Positions 11,632 through 24,392 of a DNA stretch of 64,000 nt are shown one piece after another. The stretch spans positions 132,720 through 196,719 of the forward strand of contig CAJNYU010003038.1 in NCBI GenBank assembly GCA_905331475.1, given 5' to 3'. The stretch comes from Rotaria socialis (lineage: Eukaryota > Rotifera > Eurotatoria > Philodinida > Philodinidae). How positions within the stretch are numbered: the stretch's first letter is position 1; the number at the start of each line of letters is the position of its first letter. Made by a program: the position numbers and the translations under genes. The notes under the pieces are model-generated. The model made no database searches. It was given only the letters and a program-made list of their open reading frames with translations, and was not told the origin of the DNA.

Positions 11632-11866
11632 TGTTTGTTTGTTTTTCTACAAAAAAGAATTCATTCCCTTATACATGAACATATGAAATTGATTCTAGTC
11701 GAATAAAAAGAAATTATTGTTACAGATTAGTAAAACAAAAAGAAAACTATAGCATAGACAATGTGAACAACAAAAACAAAACGTAAGTAAAATGGACGGA
11801 ATTCAAGTTATTTGTCACTGTGTAAAGTCATCTGACTGTTATCTACATTGTCGATGATGAACGGAA

Positions 11867-14800
11867 TCATTCATACGCAGATTCTTGTGGTGAAAATATT
11901 TGTAATGTTGATTCGCGCACTTCCAATGCATGTCGTCTTGCTTGTTCATATGCATCTAATAAATAAATGAATAAAATGTTCTGATTGAACTCATAAAGTA
12001 CACATTTTAAAAAAACTTTAAGGATATTCTATCCGTTGTATCGATGGAAAAGGTTGTTACATGCATACTTCGCTCTTCAAATCCTCGATACAAGCTGAAA
12101 ATCTCACCCTAAACTCACGTTACTAATCTAAAGAAAACAATACAACTTATGCTTACCAAGAGTTGCATTTATGTTGGACATGAAAGCATCGAATCTATTA
12201 AAACAAAATATAGATCATCGTTTTGCAATTGTTTTCATTCAAATAACGTACCCAAAACGAGATTTACTACGACCACGTTGTTTTTTACCATATTCCATAG
12301 CAATTTCTCTAATTAAAATAAATGCAATAAGAATAATCTTCAGTTGCGTTTTTATCAAGTAACGTACTCAGATTGAAAAATAACATTAAGTCGAACGTTT
12401 AATGTTCCTGTTGTTTCAGTACGAAAACCAAAACGACTCATTGGATTTTTATTCTTAACAGGAAAAAACGGGGAAAATAACTCTTTATTATATTCACTAT
12501 AGCATACTTTTTCACTTTGAAATTGTCTTGGAATAGCAACATAACTAATATCCTCAAGTTCATTGGATCCACCAATAAAAAATCGTCGAAGTTCATTAAA
12601 TACTGTATCCCCACGTGGTCGCCAACATGATAATTCTTCATCATAAAACCCTAAATAACACAGAAAATAATTTATTCATGAAGAAATTAAAAATTTCTTT
12701 AATTACTAACCAGGAAAACTCGGAATGTCAATATATGTATATCCTTCTGCTCGATGACGACCCCATCCATCTTGTGAAGCGACTTGAAAATAAATTTTTG
12801 GCATTGGTGGAAGTTCTGTATAAACAAAAAAGTGACTATTAAAGACAACATGGCTCTATCTAAGTTTTTACCACGATCAGCTGAATCTTTCGATGGTACA
12901 TACCACAATTCAAATTCGAATGGATGTGAATAATAGACAACATCATCCTTAAAAGAAAATCGTTTACTAATAATCAGAGAAAATAATATTCTTTAAAATA
13001 GCAACAGTCACATTTATGAGCATATACTTATGTATACCTTGGATCCTATTTCTAAACTTGATTGGAATCAGAATAGCGAATGTAAGATTTAATACATCAG
13101 CATTTTTAGTCTTGATGAAATACACGTTTGTTTCTAATTCTATCAGAGCTAGTTCTTTGGAAATGAAACTCAATAGTTTCTAGATACTACGAGATTTCAT
13201 AATAGGCTATTACATCAGAACACAATATATGATTGAACAAAACTAAGGTAGCTAGCTAATTGAAGCTAATCACATAAGGAACATTAAGTTCGAAATTCAT
13301 TCCGGCCAAATGATAACTTGTGACATCGTGAATATATACTGTTTCATACATATTTTCATGAAATTTGAATATAGAAAAAAGAAATTACGATTGTAATGAT
13401 ACGAAAACATCGCTATACTTCAAATGCTTATATCTATTGGACATTCAAATAATGAAATAGAACTCGAAGGTTACAGTTAAGATGGATAGAGGGTTTGTAC
13501 AGAATTATAATGGTAGATATATGACCAATCCATATGAGTTAATAGTATGCAAATAGAAAGCAAAAGAACGGTGCTTCCACAGATCAGCGACACCCACACT
13601 CTTTGAACTATTCTATCAATAAGTGGCTATATATCTGAAAAAAGAACACGTCAGACTATGGTAAACAATCTTGGTATAAAATAGATCAGCAAACTCATTT
13701 TTCTAGCTATTATTATTAGCGAGCTTTCTGTTTTTTTTTTAAATGACTACTTTCATACCAATCACATCTGAATATATTTTATTCAATTCTAAACGAAATA
13801 CATTAACACGTAATAAATTGGATTTCATTGCCAATAAAACTTTCTCTATAAATTCTATTTCTTACATGTTTGCTTGATTCAGTCGCAGTTGCTGTATGTG
13901 TGTATCCTGAGAAAACCATTGAAGCTTCAGCTCGCCAACCTAAACAGACTCATTATATATTTATCATTATGGCGAGCAAACGATGGATAGATTTACTTTC
14001 AGGTAAATCTAAACAATAATAAACGTAAAGTTCATCATATTCAAAATTTTTTCCACTAACAATTTCTCCATATAGATTTAACCTGAGAGCACCCGGTAGT
14101 GGCTAAAAATATCCATATTAACAACAAAATCAGTCATTCAAATTGATTTTTTTGCCTTTTACTTTTTCAAAATAATTTCCAACTAATTGTGCCAGATGTG
14201 CCTGTTTTCTTAAACGAACTTCATTTAGTAGTTTTTTTTCTTTGACAAAATCATCTTTATGTATTGCCATTGAACCGTGTTCCAAATAATAATGATAAAC
14301 TTCATTATTAAGATTTCCTGTTTCAATAATATACGCCATTTTTCCACCGTTAAAATCCGGCTCTATTACAATTGTACCATTTGAATAAACACGTACCATA
14401 CATAGAACACGTTCATTTGTTGGTTGAGGTAGAAGAACTAGTCCTGCTGTTGCATGGTCAACTCGATCACTTAAATCAGCCATTATATACATTGTTTGAT
14501 GTGGCAATGCAGCTAAATGATTTGTACGAATATCATCCGGTGTTGGTTTACGATTAATAATATTTGCTTTTGGTAAATAGTCGTCTTCACTAAATTAATA
14601 TCTCAAGAAATTATCTTGAGATTTTGTTTTGCTAAATTAAACAAACCTTATTCTCAAACGTGATTGACCTCCGCGATGTTTTCCTAAACAAAAAAACTTA
14701 TTACGGTAATCAATAAAACATAAAATCAAAAATAGAAGTAGCTAATTAGCAAGATGGATTAATCCCAAATTTCAATCTAGAATAATATCGAGAGTAACAT

Positions 14801-16033
14801 TGAAGTTCCCTCTTGATAGGCTTGTATTGCAATCAAATTATAGCTGCGCTACGGTGGCTTTGACCTACAACTTTTTCTATGGATAGCTCTTCAAATTTTC
14901 AATCGAAAAGATACCCTTGTTTTGTTAACGTATAGAACCTCGAAAAATTAACTGTTTGTAGTAGACATGGCACGGTGCGATTGATTCTGATCAAAAATTT
15001 CACACACACACAAGCCATAACAGAATCAGTATAGCTGATAAGAAAACTTTCCACTTCCTCGATCTCATTAATTATTGGATAGTATTTTTAAGCACATGCA
15101 CACACAACGATTGTAATCGAAACATAAAAATTATTAATATGAAGAATCTCTATTTCAAACTGAACAATTTAATTCTTAAATTGAAAGTGAATACAAATTA
15201 ATCTGTTATTATTGCTTCAAGCATGAAAATTTTATCGCTCCTTGGATTAAATATCATTTTCTTGTCTAAACGATTTGATTTTAAAAACTTACGAATATTA
15301 TTAATTCCTAATGCCAATTGACTTGGCTCTTCATTTGGTGAATCCGTCATAAAATAGTCAAGCTAAATTCAATCAAATTAGTATTATTAAATAAAAATGA
15401 AATGTATATTTACATCTTTTGCAAAACAATTTGTATCGCCCTCAATATAAGTAAATACTCGTCCAGGTTGTTTTCGATTCATTCTAAAAACTTAAAATAG
15501 AATCCATTGATTGAGAATTTTTCTTTTGTTTTACTTCATCTTTTGAATATCATCATAATATTTTCGTTCTAGTGCTGAACTTTCTGCTCCGACACCTTTT
15601 CCATACTGATCAAATTCCAGCTAATAGAACAAGACAAAAAAGAAAGAGCAATGAAATTATGCATAAAGAGAGATTTTCATACACGATTGAATAATTTCTG
15701 TTGCCAACCAACAACAACTTCTTCATAATCAGATCTTTTGGATTCATCCAAGGCTTGAGCTAGATCAGTTTTTGAAGCTTTATTTTTGTTTGCATTCTTA
15801 TCATCTATTTCAAGTAAACGTGATAAATCTTCTTCAATTTTCAATCGGTTAAGACTTGGTAATAGTGCATTTGACGTAAGTCGTTCTAATTTAACTCTAA
15901 ATCAAAACGAATAGATCTATCTCGAAATCTCGAAATCTCGAAATATATCTTTTTACCGAATTTTAAAATTACTTATTGTATCAGTCGAACGATAAACACC
16001 ACAGTTAACATCATTCTCATAAAAACCAGCCAT
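11867..16033 (-). CDS. MKS1: MKS1, B9-domain protein of the ciliary transition zone
   Basis: Family role: component of the Meckel-syndrome (MKS/B9) complex at the ciliary transition zone. Fifteen exons: 16033-15957, 15896-15683, 15620-15535, 15483-15414, 15362-15293, 14683-14647, 14589-14163, 14102-13997, 13939-13866, 12947-12872, 12815-12711, 12650-12368, 12308-12252, 12194-12157 and 11955-11867. They total 1809 nt, 602 aa, in frame throughout. Diagnostic segments are VYRSTDTI near the N-terminus, LPHQTMYIMAD, PGALRLNLYGEIVS starting the B9 region, RRFFIGGSNELEDISYV and SRFGFRTETTGTLNVRLNV. Introns 5 (about 610 bp) and 9 (about 920 bp) are much longer than the others, which are around 50-60 bp. 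Length is close to the vertebrate protein. Head-to-head with HIBCH. Confidence 0.95.
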
Positions 16034-16215
16034 GATGATCTCTCTTGATATGATCCAACTATGAAAATTATGCGATGATTAAAACATGGCTTGGTGATGG
16101 TAAATATTGGCCTTAGTAATAACATCTGAATGGTTCAACTATTCGTATAGATGTCGTTTTAGTCATTCACTGACATTACAACGATGATTAAACTAAAGAT
16201 TATTTGTTTTTATAC
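16034..16215. promoter_or_regulatory. Shared 182-bp intergenic region between MKS1 and HIBCH
   Basis: The two start codons face away from each other across 182 bp, so both genes must be driven from here or from leaders starting here: a candidate bidirectional promoter. No TATA box is obvious. An acceptor-like motif (ttttcatag, minus strand, AG at 16059-16060) lies 25 nt before the MKS1 ATG. Confidence 0.5.
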
Positions 16216-18443
16216 ATGTATCGAACGTTAATAAATCGTTTGGTTTGTTCACGAGTTTATCCAAGAGTTAATATTCATTTATCAACTCCAAAACTGGAAC
16301 AAGCATCGAGTAAACACGTTCAACAGACAAAATCTAGTGATACAAACGACGAAGTAAAATTTGATTATGTTAATAATACAGGTATTATTCAATTGAATAA
16401 ACCGAAAACATTAAATGCATTATCATTATCTATGATCCATCAGATTTATCCCAAGATGAAAGTATAAATTCTTTTATTTTTCTCGTCATTGTATAAATAT
16501 CAGATAAAAATAAACTTTTGTTAGGAATGGGAATCAGATGGTAAAACGAAATTAGTTATTATGAAAAGTACAACTTCAAAAGCATTTTGTGCTGGTGGAG
16601 ATATCAAAGGTGAAAATTATCGTCAATGTTTTTATTTAAAATTTGAAAATTTTATTTTATTTTATTTTAGCACTACTGGCAAGAACATCCGAAGGTGAAA
16701 GACTGCGACGAGAATTTTTCAGTGAAGAATATAAATTAAATCATCTTATTGGAAATTATAAATTACCCTACATAGCTATTATAAATGGTATAACTATGGG
16801 AGGAGTAAGTTAGTTTAAAGGGAGTCTTATAAGAAATTAGGTTTTGTTTTTAGGGTTGTGGTATATCGGTACATGGACCATTTCGAATAGCAACTGAAAC
16901 AACAACTATTGCCATGCCTGAGACAGCCATAGGTAAATAATGGTATTAATATGATAGTAAATTATAAATATTATTATTTCTAAAGGTTTATTTCCCGATG
17001 TTGGTGGATCACATTTTCTTCCACGTTTACCATCTAATCTTGGAGTGTTTCTTGGTTTAACAGGATATCGCTTACGAGGTATTGATAATGTTCATGCTGG
17101 TATTGGAACTCATTTTGTGCCAACAAATAAAGTGACTATTTCGACGTGAATTATCGAATTGATGTTTTATTTTTCGAATTCATTAGTTAGAAGAAATCGA
17201 ACGAAAACTATTGGAAATACCAAATGTAAATCATGAATCAGTGAAAGCATTTTTGAATCAACATGCCAATGTGGTAAGAATTTAAATAATAGTAAACAGA
17301 AAATCGTCAAGTTGTTTTTTATGAGCATTCCTTTTTAAATGTTCTACTTTGAGAAGTTGATGAGAAAAAGAAAGATTTTTCAATTGTCTTTATCGAATTC
17401 TCTATCAAATGTAGCCATACACATTTTTTCTTATACTGCACACTGTTTCGTAAGCATTGCATTAATATCTATCGGCTTATTTTTCAAAGTAATAGATAAG
17501 ATTCATCCGGACTCTCTGTAACGACACTGCAATGAAGCTGAAAAGCTGTTCGTTTTTTTTTTGTTACAACTGTACTGTATTTGAGACTGTAGGATGTTTT
17601 GCAAGCCTGTTGTTTTGTTTAGGACTTTTCTCTACGAGTTGAACCTGCATGTAAAGCACTTTTGATATAATCCAGAAAATTATGCTTTCTAGATCTTTGT
17701 TTTTCCAGAAACCTTTCGCCCACATCTGTTAATAGCAGTTAGGCAAACATGTCTTCTGGTAGCGTGTTGTTCTAACTGTTATCGTCAAAAAAGAAAGTCG
17801 AAAATTCTGTTTATTCCTTTCATTTAAGCATTCGTTTGGAAAAATTCTAAATATTATTCTCTTGTAATTGGAATATTGAACTAAACTTAAAAATAAGAAT
17901 TTCTTCTGACTAGACCAATGCACATGAAAAATTTAGTTTGGAACGTGAATTATCTTTAATCAATGAATTATTTTCAATCAACACAAAAGATGTTGAAACT
18001 ATTTTTGAAAAATTAAAATTGAATGGTTCAGATTTTGCTTTAAAACAACTTTCAATTCTTGAAAAAATGGTAATTTTTTAAATTTTTTATACTAACCTTG
18101 GGCGAACTTTTTTCCTTGTCTCTTTGTAGAGTCCAACATCGCTCAAATTAACATTTGAACAAATAAAACGTGGTAAAAGTTTAAATTTAAAAGATTGTTT
18201 AATCATGGAATATCGTTTGGTTCAAAACGTCATGAATGGTCATGATTTTTTTGAAGGTGTTCGAGCAGGTAAATATTTATTTAGTAAACAAAAAAGAAAA
18301 TTTTATTCTATTTTAATTAAGTCCTGGTTGATAAAGATAACAAACCTCAATGGAAACCGAATTCATTAAAAAATGTTTCTGATAAAGAAATAGAACAATA
18401 TTTTGAAAAACCTTCATCCGATGAAGATTTGCAATTAATATGA
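16216..18443 (+). CDS. HIBCH: 3-hydroxyisobutyryl-CoA hydrolase, mitochondrial
   Basis: Valine catabolism: hydrolyses 3-hydroxyisobutyryl-CoA in mitochondria (family knowledge). Nine exons: 16216-16461, 16525-16609, 16671-16804, 16854-16932, 16986-17131, 17187-17273, 17914-18069, 18130-18268 and 18322-18443; 1194 nt, 397 aa, in frame. The N-terminus [18 protein letters not shown] is basic and targeting-like. Crotonase-fold landmarks: [45 protein letters not shown] (conserved E and D) and [10 protein letters not shown]. The end has [20 protein letters not shown], the usual HIBCH tail. Intron 6 is about 640 bp, the rest about 50-60. The ATG at 16216 is preferred; the frame upstream has no other ATG. 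Confidence 0.95.
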
Positions 18444-18545
18444 AAAAAAATTAAAAAACAGCCAAAAAAAAAACTTTATACATGCAAGTGAGACAATATT
18501 GAAAAATGCTATGTTTTCGTGTAGTTTTTTTTATTTAAAACTGTT

Positions 18546-18884
18546 CTATGAATGATGAGGTATGTTGGTATCAAGATTAATCGCTGATAATGGATTACGT
18601 TGAAAACATTTTTCATTTTTTATCAATAGATTTGTATCTAATGACGAAGAAACAAAAGAATTTTTCATTGTTAATGTTAAATGATTAAGACATTCGTTCC
18701 ATTGATCATGAGATAATAGTTCTTGTAATTGTTGAATATAGGCAATAACAAATTCGAGAAATTCTAATTCAGTTAAACATTGATTTTTCGGAATTGTTGG
18801 AACGAGGGATGCTAGCTTTTTGAATTCTTCTGCAAGTTCATTATTGCTATCGTCATCATCATTATATAGATTAGGAGACGACAT
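18546..18884 (-). CDS. Id-type HLH protein (inhibitor of DNA binding / extramacrochaetae-like)
   Basis: A 112-aa intronless frame with one helix-loop-helix at about residues 16-56: AEEFKKLASLVPTIPKNQCL, then TELEFLEFVIAYIQQLQELL. The loop signature LVPTIP is typical of Id/emc proteins. No basic DNA-binding region precedes helix 1; that stretch is acidic (NDDDDSNNELAEE). By family knowledge such proteins form inactive heterodimers with bHLH factors. The C-terminal half is unrelated to known domains. It converges on HIBCH, the stops being about 100 bp apart. A donor-like site on the minus strand near 19893 and an acceptor at 18906 could bound a 5' UTR intron. Confidence 0.8.
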   Translation of the reverse strand: MSSPNLYNDDDDSNNELAEEFKKLASLVPTIPKNQCLTELEFLEFVIAYIQQLQELLSHDQWNECLNHLTLTMKNSFVSSSLDTNLLIKNEKCFQRNPLSAINLDTNIPHHS

Positions 18885-20481
18885 CGTACTGTGTTTAATA
18901 ATCTATAATATAGAATAATAATAATAATAATAATAATGATAATAATAAAGATGTAGCAATAGGTTGTCGATCATTTTTTTGTATCGTCTACTAGAGTTAC
19001 AACAACATTCAATGGAATCTTGTCTCTATTCTCTTCTTGTCCAGCTGCCTATCTATTCTATCTGGATGTCTGTCGATTGTCGGAAAAAAAACGAGAAAAG
19101 AGAAAACGCATACATATTATATGCTATCTAATCTATCATTATTATTCTTTATTATAAACACGTTTGCTTTTGTATAGAAGATCATCTTACTCTTCAATTG
19201 CATTTCAATAGAATGTGACAAAATAGATAGATATAAATTTACTTCAATCGATTTTCATAAAAAAAAAAGCTACGCTATATGGGTTCATTTTTTGTTATCA
19301 ATCATTTTCTCTTTCAATCTTATATATAACTTCACAAAATGAGTCGAAAATGGACATCTGTTTGTGCACAGGCGCATGACATGAGTTAAAAGTTATCTCA
19401 TTGCATGGCATATGTTTCTATTTTTGGTTCGAAGAGTTGTCTTTTCCTCCCTTGAGAAACGTGTATTTGGCTTTTCTTTTTTGTTTTGTCTCTGTCAAAA
19501 ATGAGCAAAAATTAATATATCGAACATGTGACCAGATGGATCGATGAAATTTTTGCAAGCACGTAACCTCACCCGTTATATGATGATTAGAATTGAGTTT
19601 TGAACAGCTGTAGTAGATTTTTTTTCCTTAATCTAAGTTATATACACATATGAAAAAGAGAGAGAGAGAGAGACGAGAAAAAGACAGTTGATACGATGCA
19701 GACACCATACGCGCGCGCGTGTGCAACTTAACTGTTGCTGTTTTTGCTTCCGACATTGAAAAGATGGGATGTGTGTGTGCGCGCAACTGTGCAACGTATC
19801 TATCTTTCTATCTGACATGTGTGTGCCTGTATGGACATTTGTATGGTACTGGTTTATGTTCGAATAAAAAAAAAGAAAAGAAAACGAGCTAACTTACCCA
19901 ATATCGTTACAAGTGGACTATTGCCGATGCTTGATCGTGATATTATACATTGAAGGAATAGATATATGTAAACAGGATGATTTATCTGCTGTTGCTATCG
20001 TTGCTTTTTTCTCTTGCCCTCCTCTCTCTCTCTCTTTTCTTCTGCTATTTGATTGGGACAGATGATGAGCGTTCTCTTTCTCTCTTGTTTCTATCATCAC
20101 CAGAAGGAGATTTCATGCTCGATTGAAGACCAATTTCTTTTTTGTCTTTCTTCCATCAGGTGTTGCCGGTCTCTTGCTGTTTGTTTATATGAGAATCATC
20201 GTGCAAGCATTAACATGTAAATTGCCCATAGTAGACAGCACCTGCAATAGCTTCTTGACATCATTCGACAACAAACGAAGGAGAAGAAAAAAGAAGATAG
20301 ATAGCTTGAAGAGATAAGAATGACATGCAAGCATTTACATGTATTTTCAAATAGAAAGAAGATACTTACACTTACAATAAATTAATATTGATAAAGAAAA
20401 CAAGGCAAACCTCAATAACCAAATATCTATTTTCAGATAAAAAAATTTTGTACTATTTTTGCTCTCAAATAAAAATTCTGA
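18885..20481. other. Upstream region of the Id-like gene with simple repeats
   Basis: Contains (AAT)n at about 18916-18941, GA- and CT-rich runs near 19655 and 20015-20045, and alternating GCGCGCGCGTGTGC near 19710. No coding exon recognised. It probably includes the promoter and untranslated leader of the Id-like gene and the promoter of PLPBP. Confidence 0.5.
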
Positions 20482-21189
20482 ATGAGTAAATTGGAAGCTA
20501 ATTTAATAGCCATTCTACAACGTATTAATGAATTATCTCAATCGAATTCATCACAAGTTCGTTTAATCGCTATATCAAAAACGAAACCAGTTGAAGATAT
20601 TGTTGAACTTTATCGTGCTGGTCAACGTCATTTTGGAGAAAACTATGTTGATGAATTAGAAAAGAAATCTAATGATAATATAATTCTAACTGAATGTCCA
20701 GAAATACGTTGGCATTTTGTTGGACATTTACAAAGCAATAAAATAAATCGTGTATTAACACGTGTACCTAATCTTGATTGCATTCAAACAATTGATTCAT
20801 TAGAATTAGCTGATCGTTTAAATAATAATCTTATGAAACAGTCAAAAACGTTAAATGTTCTTCTACAAATAAATACAAGCAATGAAGATCAAAAATCTGG
20901 TATTGATAGAAAAGATTTTCTATCTTTATACGAACATATTAAATCAAATTGTACACAACTAATATGTCAAGGTTTAATGACAATTGGCTCCATAGACAAT
21001 GTTAAAATAGACGATGATTCTGATTTTCAAGCTTTAGTTCAATGTCGAAAAGATCTCTGTGAAAAATATGCTCTTCCATTGAATGAAATAGAACTTTCTA
21101 TGGGAATGTCAAACGATTATGAACGTGCTATTCAAGCAGGAAGTACTATTGTTCGTGTTGGAAGTTTGCTATTCGGTGCTCGATGTTGA
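20482..21189 (+). CDS. PLPBP: Pyridoxal phosphate homeostasis protein (YggS/PROSC family)
   Basis: A 235-aa single-exon gene. The family binds PLP and buffers vitamin B6; no enzyme activity is firmly assigned. Landmarks: AISKTKPVEDI with the PLP-linking lysine, RHFGENYVDEL, RWHFVGHLQSNK, QINTSNEDQKSGI, GLMTIG and the C-terminal LSMGMSNDYERAIQAGSTIV then RVGSLLFGAR. Full length for the family. It is intronless although most neighbours are intron-rich. A polyadenylation signal AATAAA follows at 21236, and the EXOC8 start is only 93 bp downstream. Confidence 0.95.
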   Translation: MSKLEANLIAILQRINELSQSNSSQVRLIAISKTKPVEDIVELYRAGQRHFGENYVDELEKKSNDNIILTECPEIRWHFVGHLQSNKINRVLTRVPNLDCIQTIDSLELADRLNNNLMKQSKTLNVLLQINTSNEDQKSGIDRKDFLSLYEHIKSNCTQLICQGLMTIGSIDNVKIDDDSDFQALVQCRKDLCEKYALPLNEIELSMGMSNDYERAIQAGSTIVRVGSLLFGARC

Positions 21190-21235
21190 GCTCCGTTGAA
21201 TTTTTTGTTTTTTGGATTATTTATTGAGAAGGAAA

Positions 21236-21241
21236 AATAAA
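21236..21241 (+). promoter_or_regulatory. Polyadenylation signal of PLPBP
   Basis: AATAAA 46 bp after the PLPBP stop. It leaves only about 30 bp to an acceptor-like TTTTTTTTTGAATTTCAG at 21275 before the EXOC8 ATG, an arrangement known from trans-spliced operons. Confidence 0.5.
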
Positions 21242-21282
21242 GTAATTCTTAGTTGTATTTTTTTTTGAATTTCAGATTATTG

Positions 21283-24200
21283 ATGGAATTTAGCGATGCA
21301 GATCCAGCGTTTCGAGCTCGATTTTTGGAGCCAAAATTCGAACCGGAATCATTTGTACAATCGATCGGTAAAATTTAAAAACAGCAAAAATCTTATTCAT
21401 TTTCTGTGTTTATTTCTAGCATCGAAATCGATTGGTAGTACAGATTTAATGAATATGAAAAGACGTATGCATCTAATTGCTAGTGAAGCTAAAAATGAAT
21501 TGAAACAAAATGTTTATCGAAATCATACAAAATTTATTGAAACAGCAAAAGAGGTTTCATCACTTGAATCAGAAGTTTATCAATTGCATTCATTATTAGC
21601 TGATGAAAAACAACTGTTGAATACGGTGAAAGAATTATTAAATGTTGAAAATAAGGTAAGAGAAAAAAATAATTTTTACAAATAGAAGTATTCGAAGAAA
21701 AACAAAAACATTGTAAATTCATCGTTTATCTGTCTAGATATTCATGCATAGGGTAAAAGTAAACGCATGATAAAATTACATTCATCTTAGATTTGTTTCA
21801 ACTTGGTCAGTGAGAAGTGTTGCGCCTCGGCACAATAGAAGAGTTCTAAAAGAAACAAAAAACAGTGAATCTTGTGAAATAAGAACTTCTTGAACGAGTA
21901 GATGACGTTTAAGAATTGCAACTAGTTTTCTAGAGATTCAAATTTCTGGATATCGAAAGCTATTACTCTACCTTTGATACAATCTAACTGTTTCATTCAC
22001 CGAAAAAATATAAATTTGATATCATATAGTAGTTTTATTGTCCTCTTTTTTTTATATTTCAGACAGAATCAGTTGAAGCATCAGATAATGATTTTTGGGA
22101 AACACTTTTACATCATTGTCAAAGTTTGGGTCTTGTTGCAGCAAACCCTGAACGTCGTTTAATTCATAGTGGTAAATTACTTGAAGTGAAGTTAGAAAAT
22201 CTTCCAACAAAAAGTCAAAATAAAGCAAGTACAAATGCTAAACTACCAGCATCATTTGTTACACACCAATGTTATGGTCTTCTTGTTACTGACCATTTTA
22301 TAATTGCTAAATCATCAAATATTCGTACAGCAACAGCATATGATGTTGATCAAGTTTTAAAATTACACCAAACGTCAACTAATATAAATAATGATCGTAG
22401 TACCGATCACCATAAACAAATGCAATCGTCAGCGATACAAATTATAAATGTTAAAGATGATGCAATCCGTAATTCATTTGCAATAAAACATAATCTTGAA
22501 ACATTAACATTGATGTGTGAAAGTGCTCAAAGTAAAAAACATTGGCTTGAAATGTTTGAAAGTGCACTTTATCCTCGACAAAGACGTGGCTCATTACTTT
22601 ATACTGATTCAGGACTCATGTCAGCACCGTCAAATAACAACCGATCAAATGTTCAACAACAGCCACAGCAACAGCAAGTTTTTGAAGAAGAATTTTATTC
22701 AGAAGATTGGATAACAAATACGCTAGAAAACTTAATTATTTTATTGGCTGAAAGAAATTTTGATGAAGCATTAAATTTAATTCTTCGTGCAAGAAAATAT
22801 TTTCAAGAATTTGTTGCAAAACATTCTCAACAATCAATGCCATTTGTCGATGAATATATTAAAGGTGTACAAATGAAAGAACAAGAACTATGTAAATTAA
22901 TTGAAAAAGAAATTCAAAATATTTGTGAACGAGGTTGTTCAACAAATTTATTAAAACATTATTATCACCATATACAAACACTTAAACAACTTGGTTATGT
23001 TCCAAAAGCTTGGTAAATGATGAACCAAATTCATAGAGAATACCTTTAGTTTCTTTATTCAGTATTCATTCAGTTAGTTTTACGTTTTAAATCAACGGGC
23101 AATGTTGACGTAACTGAGCAATAAATATATGATTGGAAGTTTTCTGAATCTCTTTGTCAGGATGCCAATCTTGAAAAAATAACATTCTATAATTCATTCC
23201 TATCATTTATAAGAAGACTACTCAATTTTTTTTATTGATTATTTATCGACGACTTTGTCATCTACTCGAGATTATACATTCCAAATAAGCAAGATCACAA
23301 TCTTGAGAATATCTTTATTCGGCCTTGATTTCTAACATCTCTATTCATTCATTGATTGTTATCTTCTTTGAAACGAATGTTATAGTATATCCTCGTTTTA
23401 AATGAAGTGATACTTGCAAAGAAAAAAAAGAAATGAAAACCAAAACACATCTTACAGTTTCCTTATTTATTTATCTATTTCATTTTAGTGATTTATTCAT
23501 CACAATTCAATTATCTTTAATGAAAAGTACGCTTAAACAAACCAAATTGGAAGAATTGAATGTTGTTTTTGTTGAAAATTTTGCAAATACATTTTTTACT
23601 CGTCTTGTGGATAGTTATTATGAATTTGTTCAAATATTTAAAGATCAAAAATCGACATTTACAAAATTTATCGTATGGATGTCAACTGAAATAGAAAAAT
23701 TAATAACAATTCTACACAATCAACAATATATTAGTACAAAGAATTTTAATTTTACAATGAAAAATATTGATATATTATTAACTAAAGCAAATGAATTTTC
23801 ATCGAAATTGATTGATGTTAAATTTATGTTCGAAGAACAACTGGAACAATTGTTAATTCAAATAATAAGTACACAGAAAGATGTTATTATTGATGCACTA
23901 CGGCAAAGACATCGTGATGAAAAATGGATACCAATTACATTATCAACAAATGAACGTCTTGAACAATTATATTTTGAATTTCAAGAATTAGGTCTTGATA
24001 GTCAAACTTTTCTTCAACCATTCATAACAATCAATAACGATGTCATACAAATACATCTGGCACCAAGTACATTACAATTTGCTAAAGCTTATTTAACATT
24101 TTCACGGGATCTATTTAAAATTCATTATTCTCTAATTAATCAAACAATTGTTGAAGCTCTTGTAGAATTAATTAAATTACATTTGAAATATTACGAACGT

Positions 24201-24392
24201 GCCCTACAAAAGTTACAAAATACGAATGAAAAACAATTGAAATATTTTATTATGAAGAATGTCGAATTTTCTCTAAATCATCTTTTTCGTCATATTGATA
24301 CACTGTATAAACCAAAGATTGGACATTCAGTCAAATATTTCACTAAAGTCTATGAGAAAATGTCGAAACTCAAAGAGATGGCTACTTCGTGA
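21283..24392 (+). CDS. EXOC8: Exocyst complex component 8 (Exo84)
   Basis: Exocyst subunit that tethers secretory vesicles at the plasma membrane (family knowledge). Four exons: 21283-21367, 21420-21655, 22063-23012 and 23489-24392; 2175 nt, 724 aa, in frame. The N-terminal coiled-coil region contains YRNHTKFIETAKEVSSLESE, typical of Vps51/Exo84 proteins. A PH-like domain spans about residues 130-260 (LIHSGKLLEV, LLVTDHFIIAKSS, LTLMCESAQSKKHWLEMFES). A low-complexity NNRSNVQQQPQQQQ linker and the C-terminal helical Exo84 domain follow (FYSEDWITNTLENLIILLAE). Introns 2 and 3 are about 407 and 476 bp. A TTTCAG acceptor motif ends 7 nt before the ATG. Confidence 0.9.

Noticed and set aside
14130-14163. 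In-frame stop at the end of MKS1 exon 7 as the gene end
   Set aside because: A donor GTAAAA at 14162 joins in phase to an exon that starts PLPGALRL, matching the next MKS1 segment.
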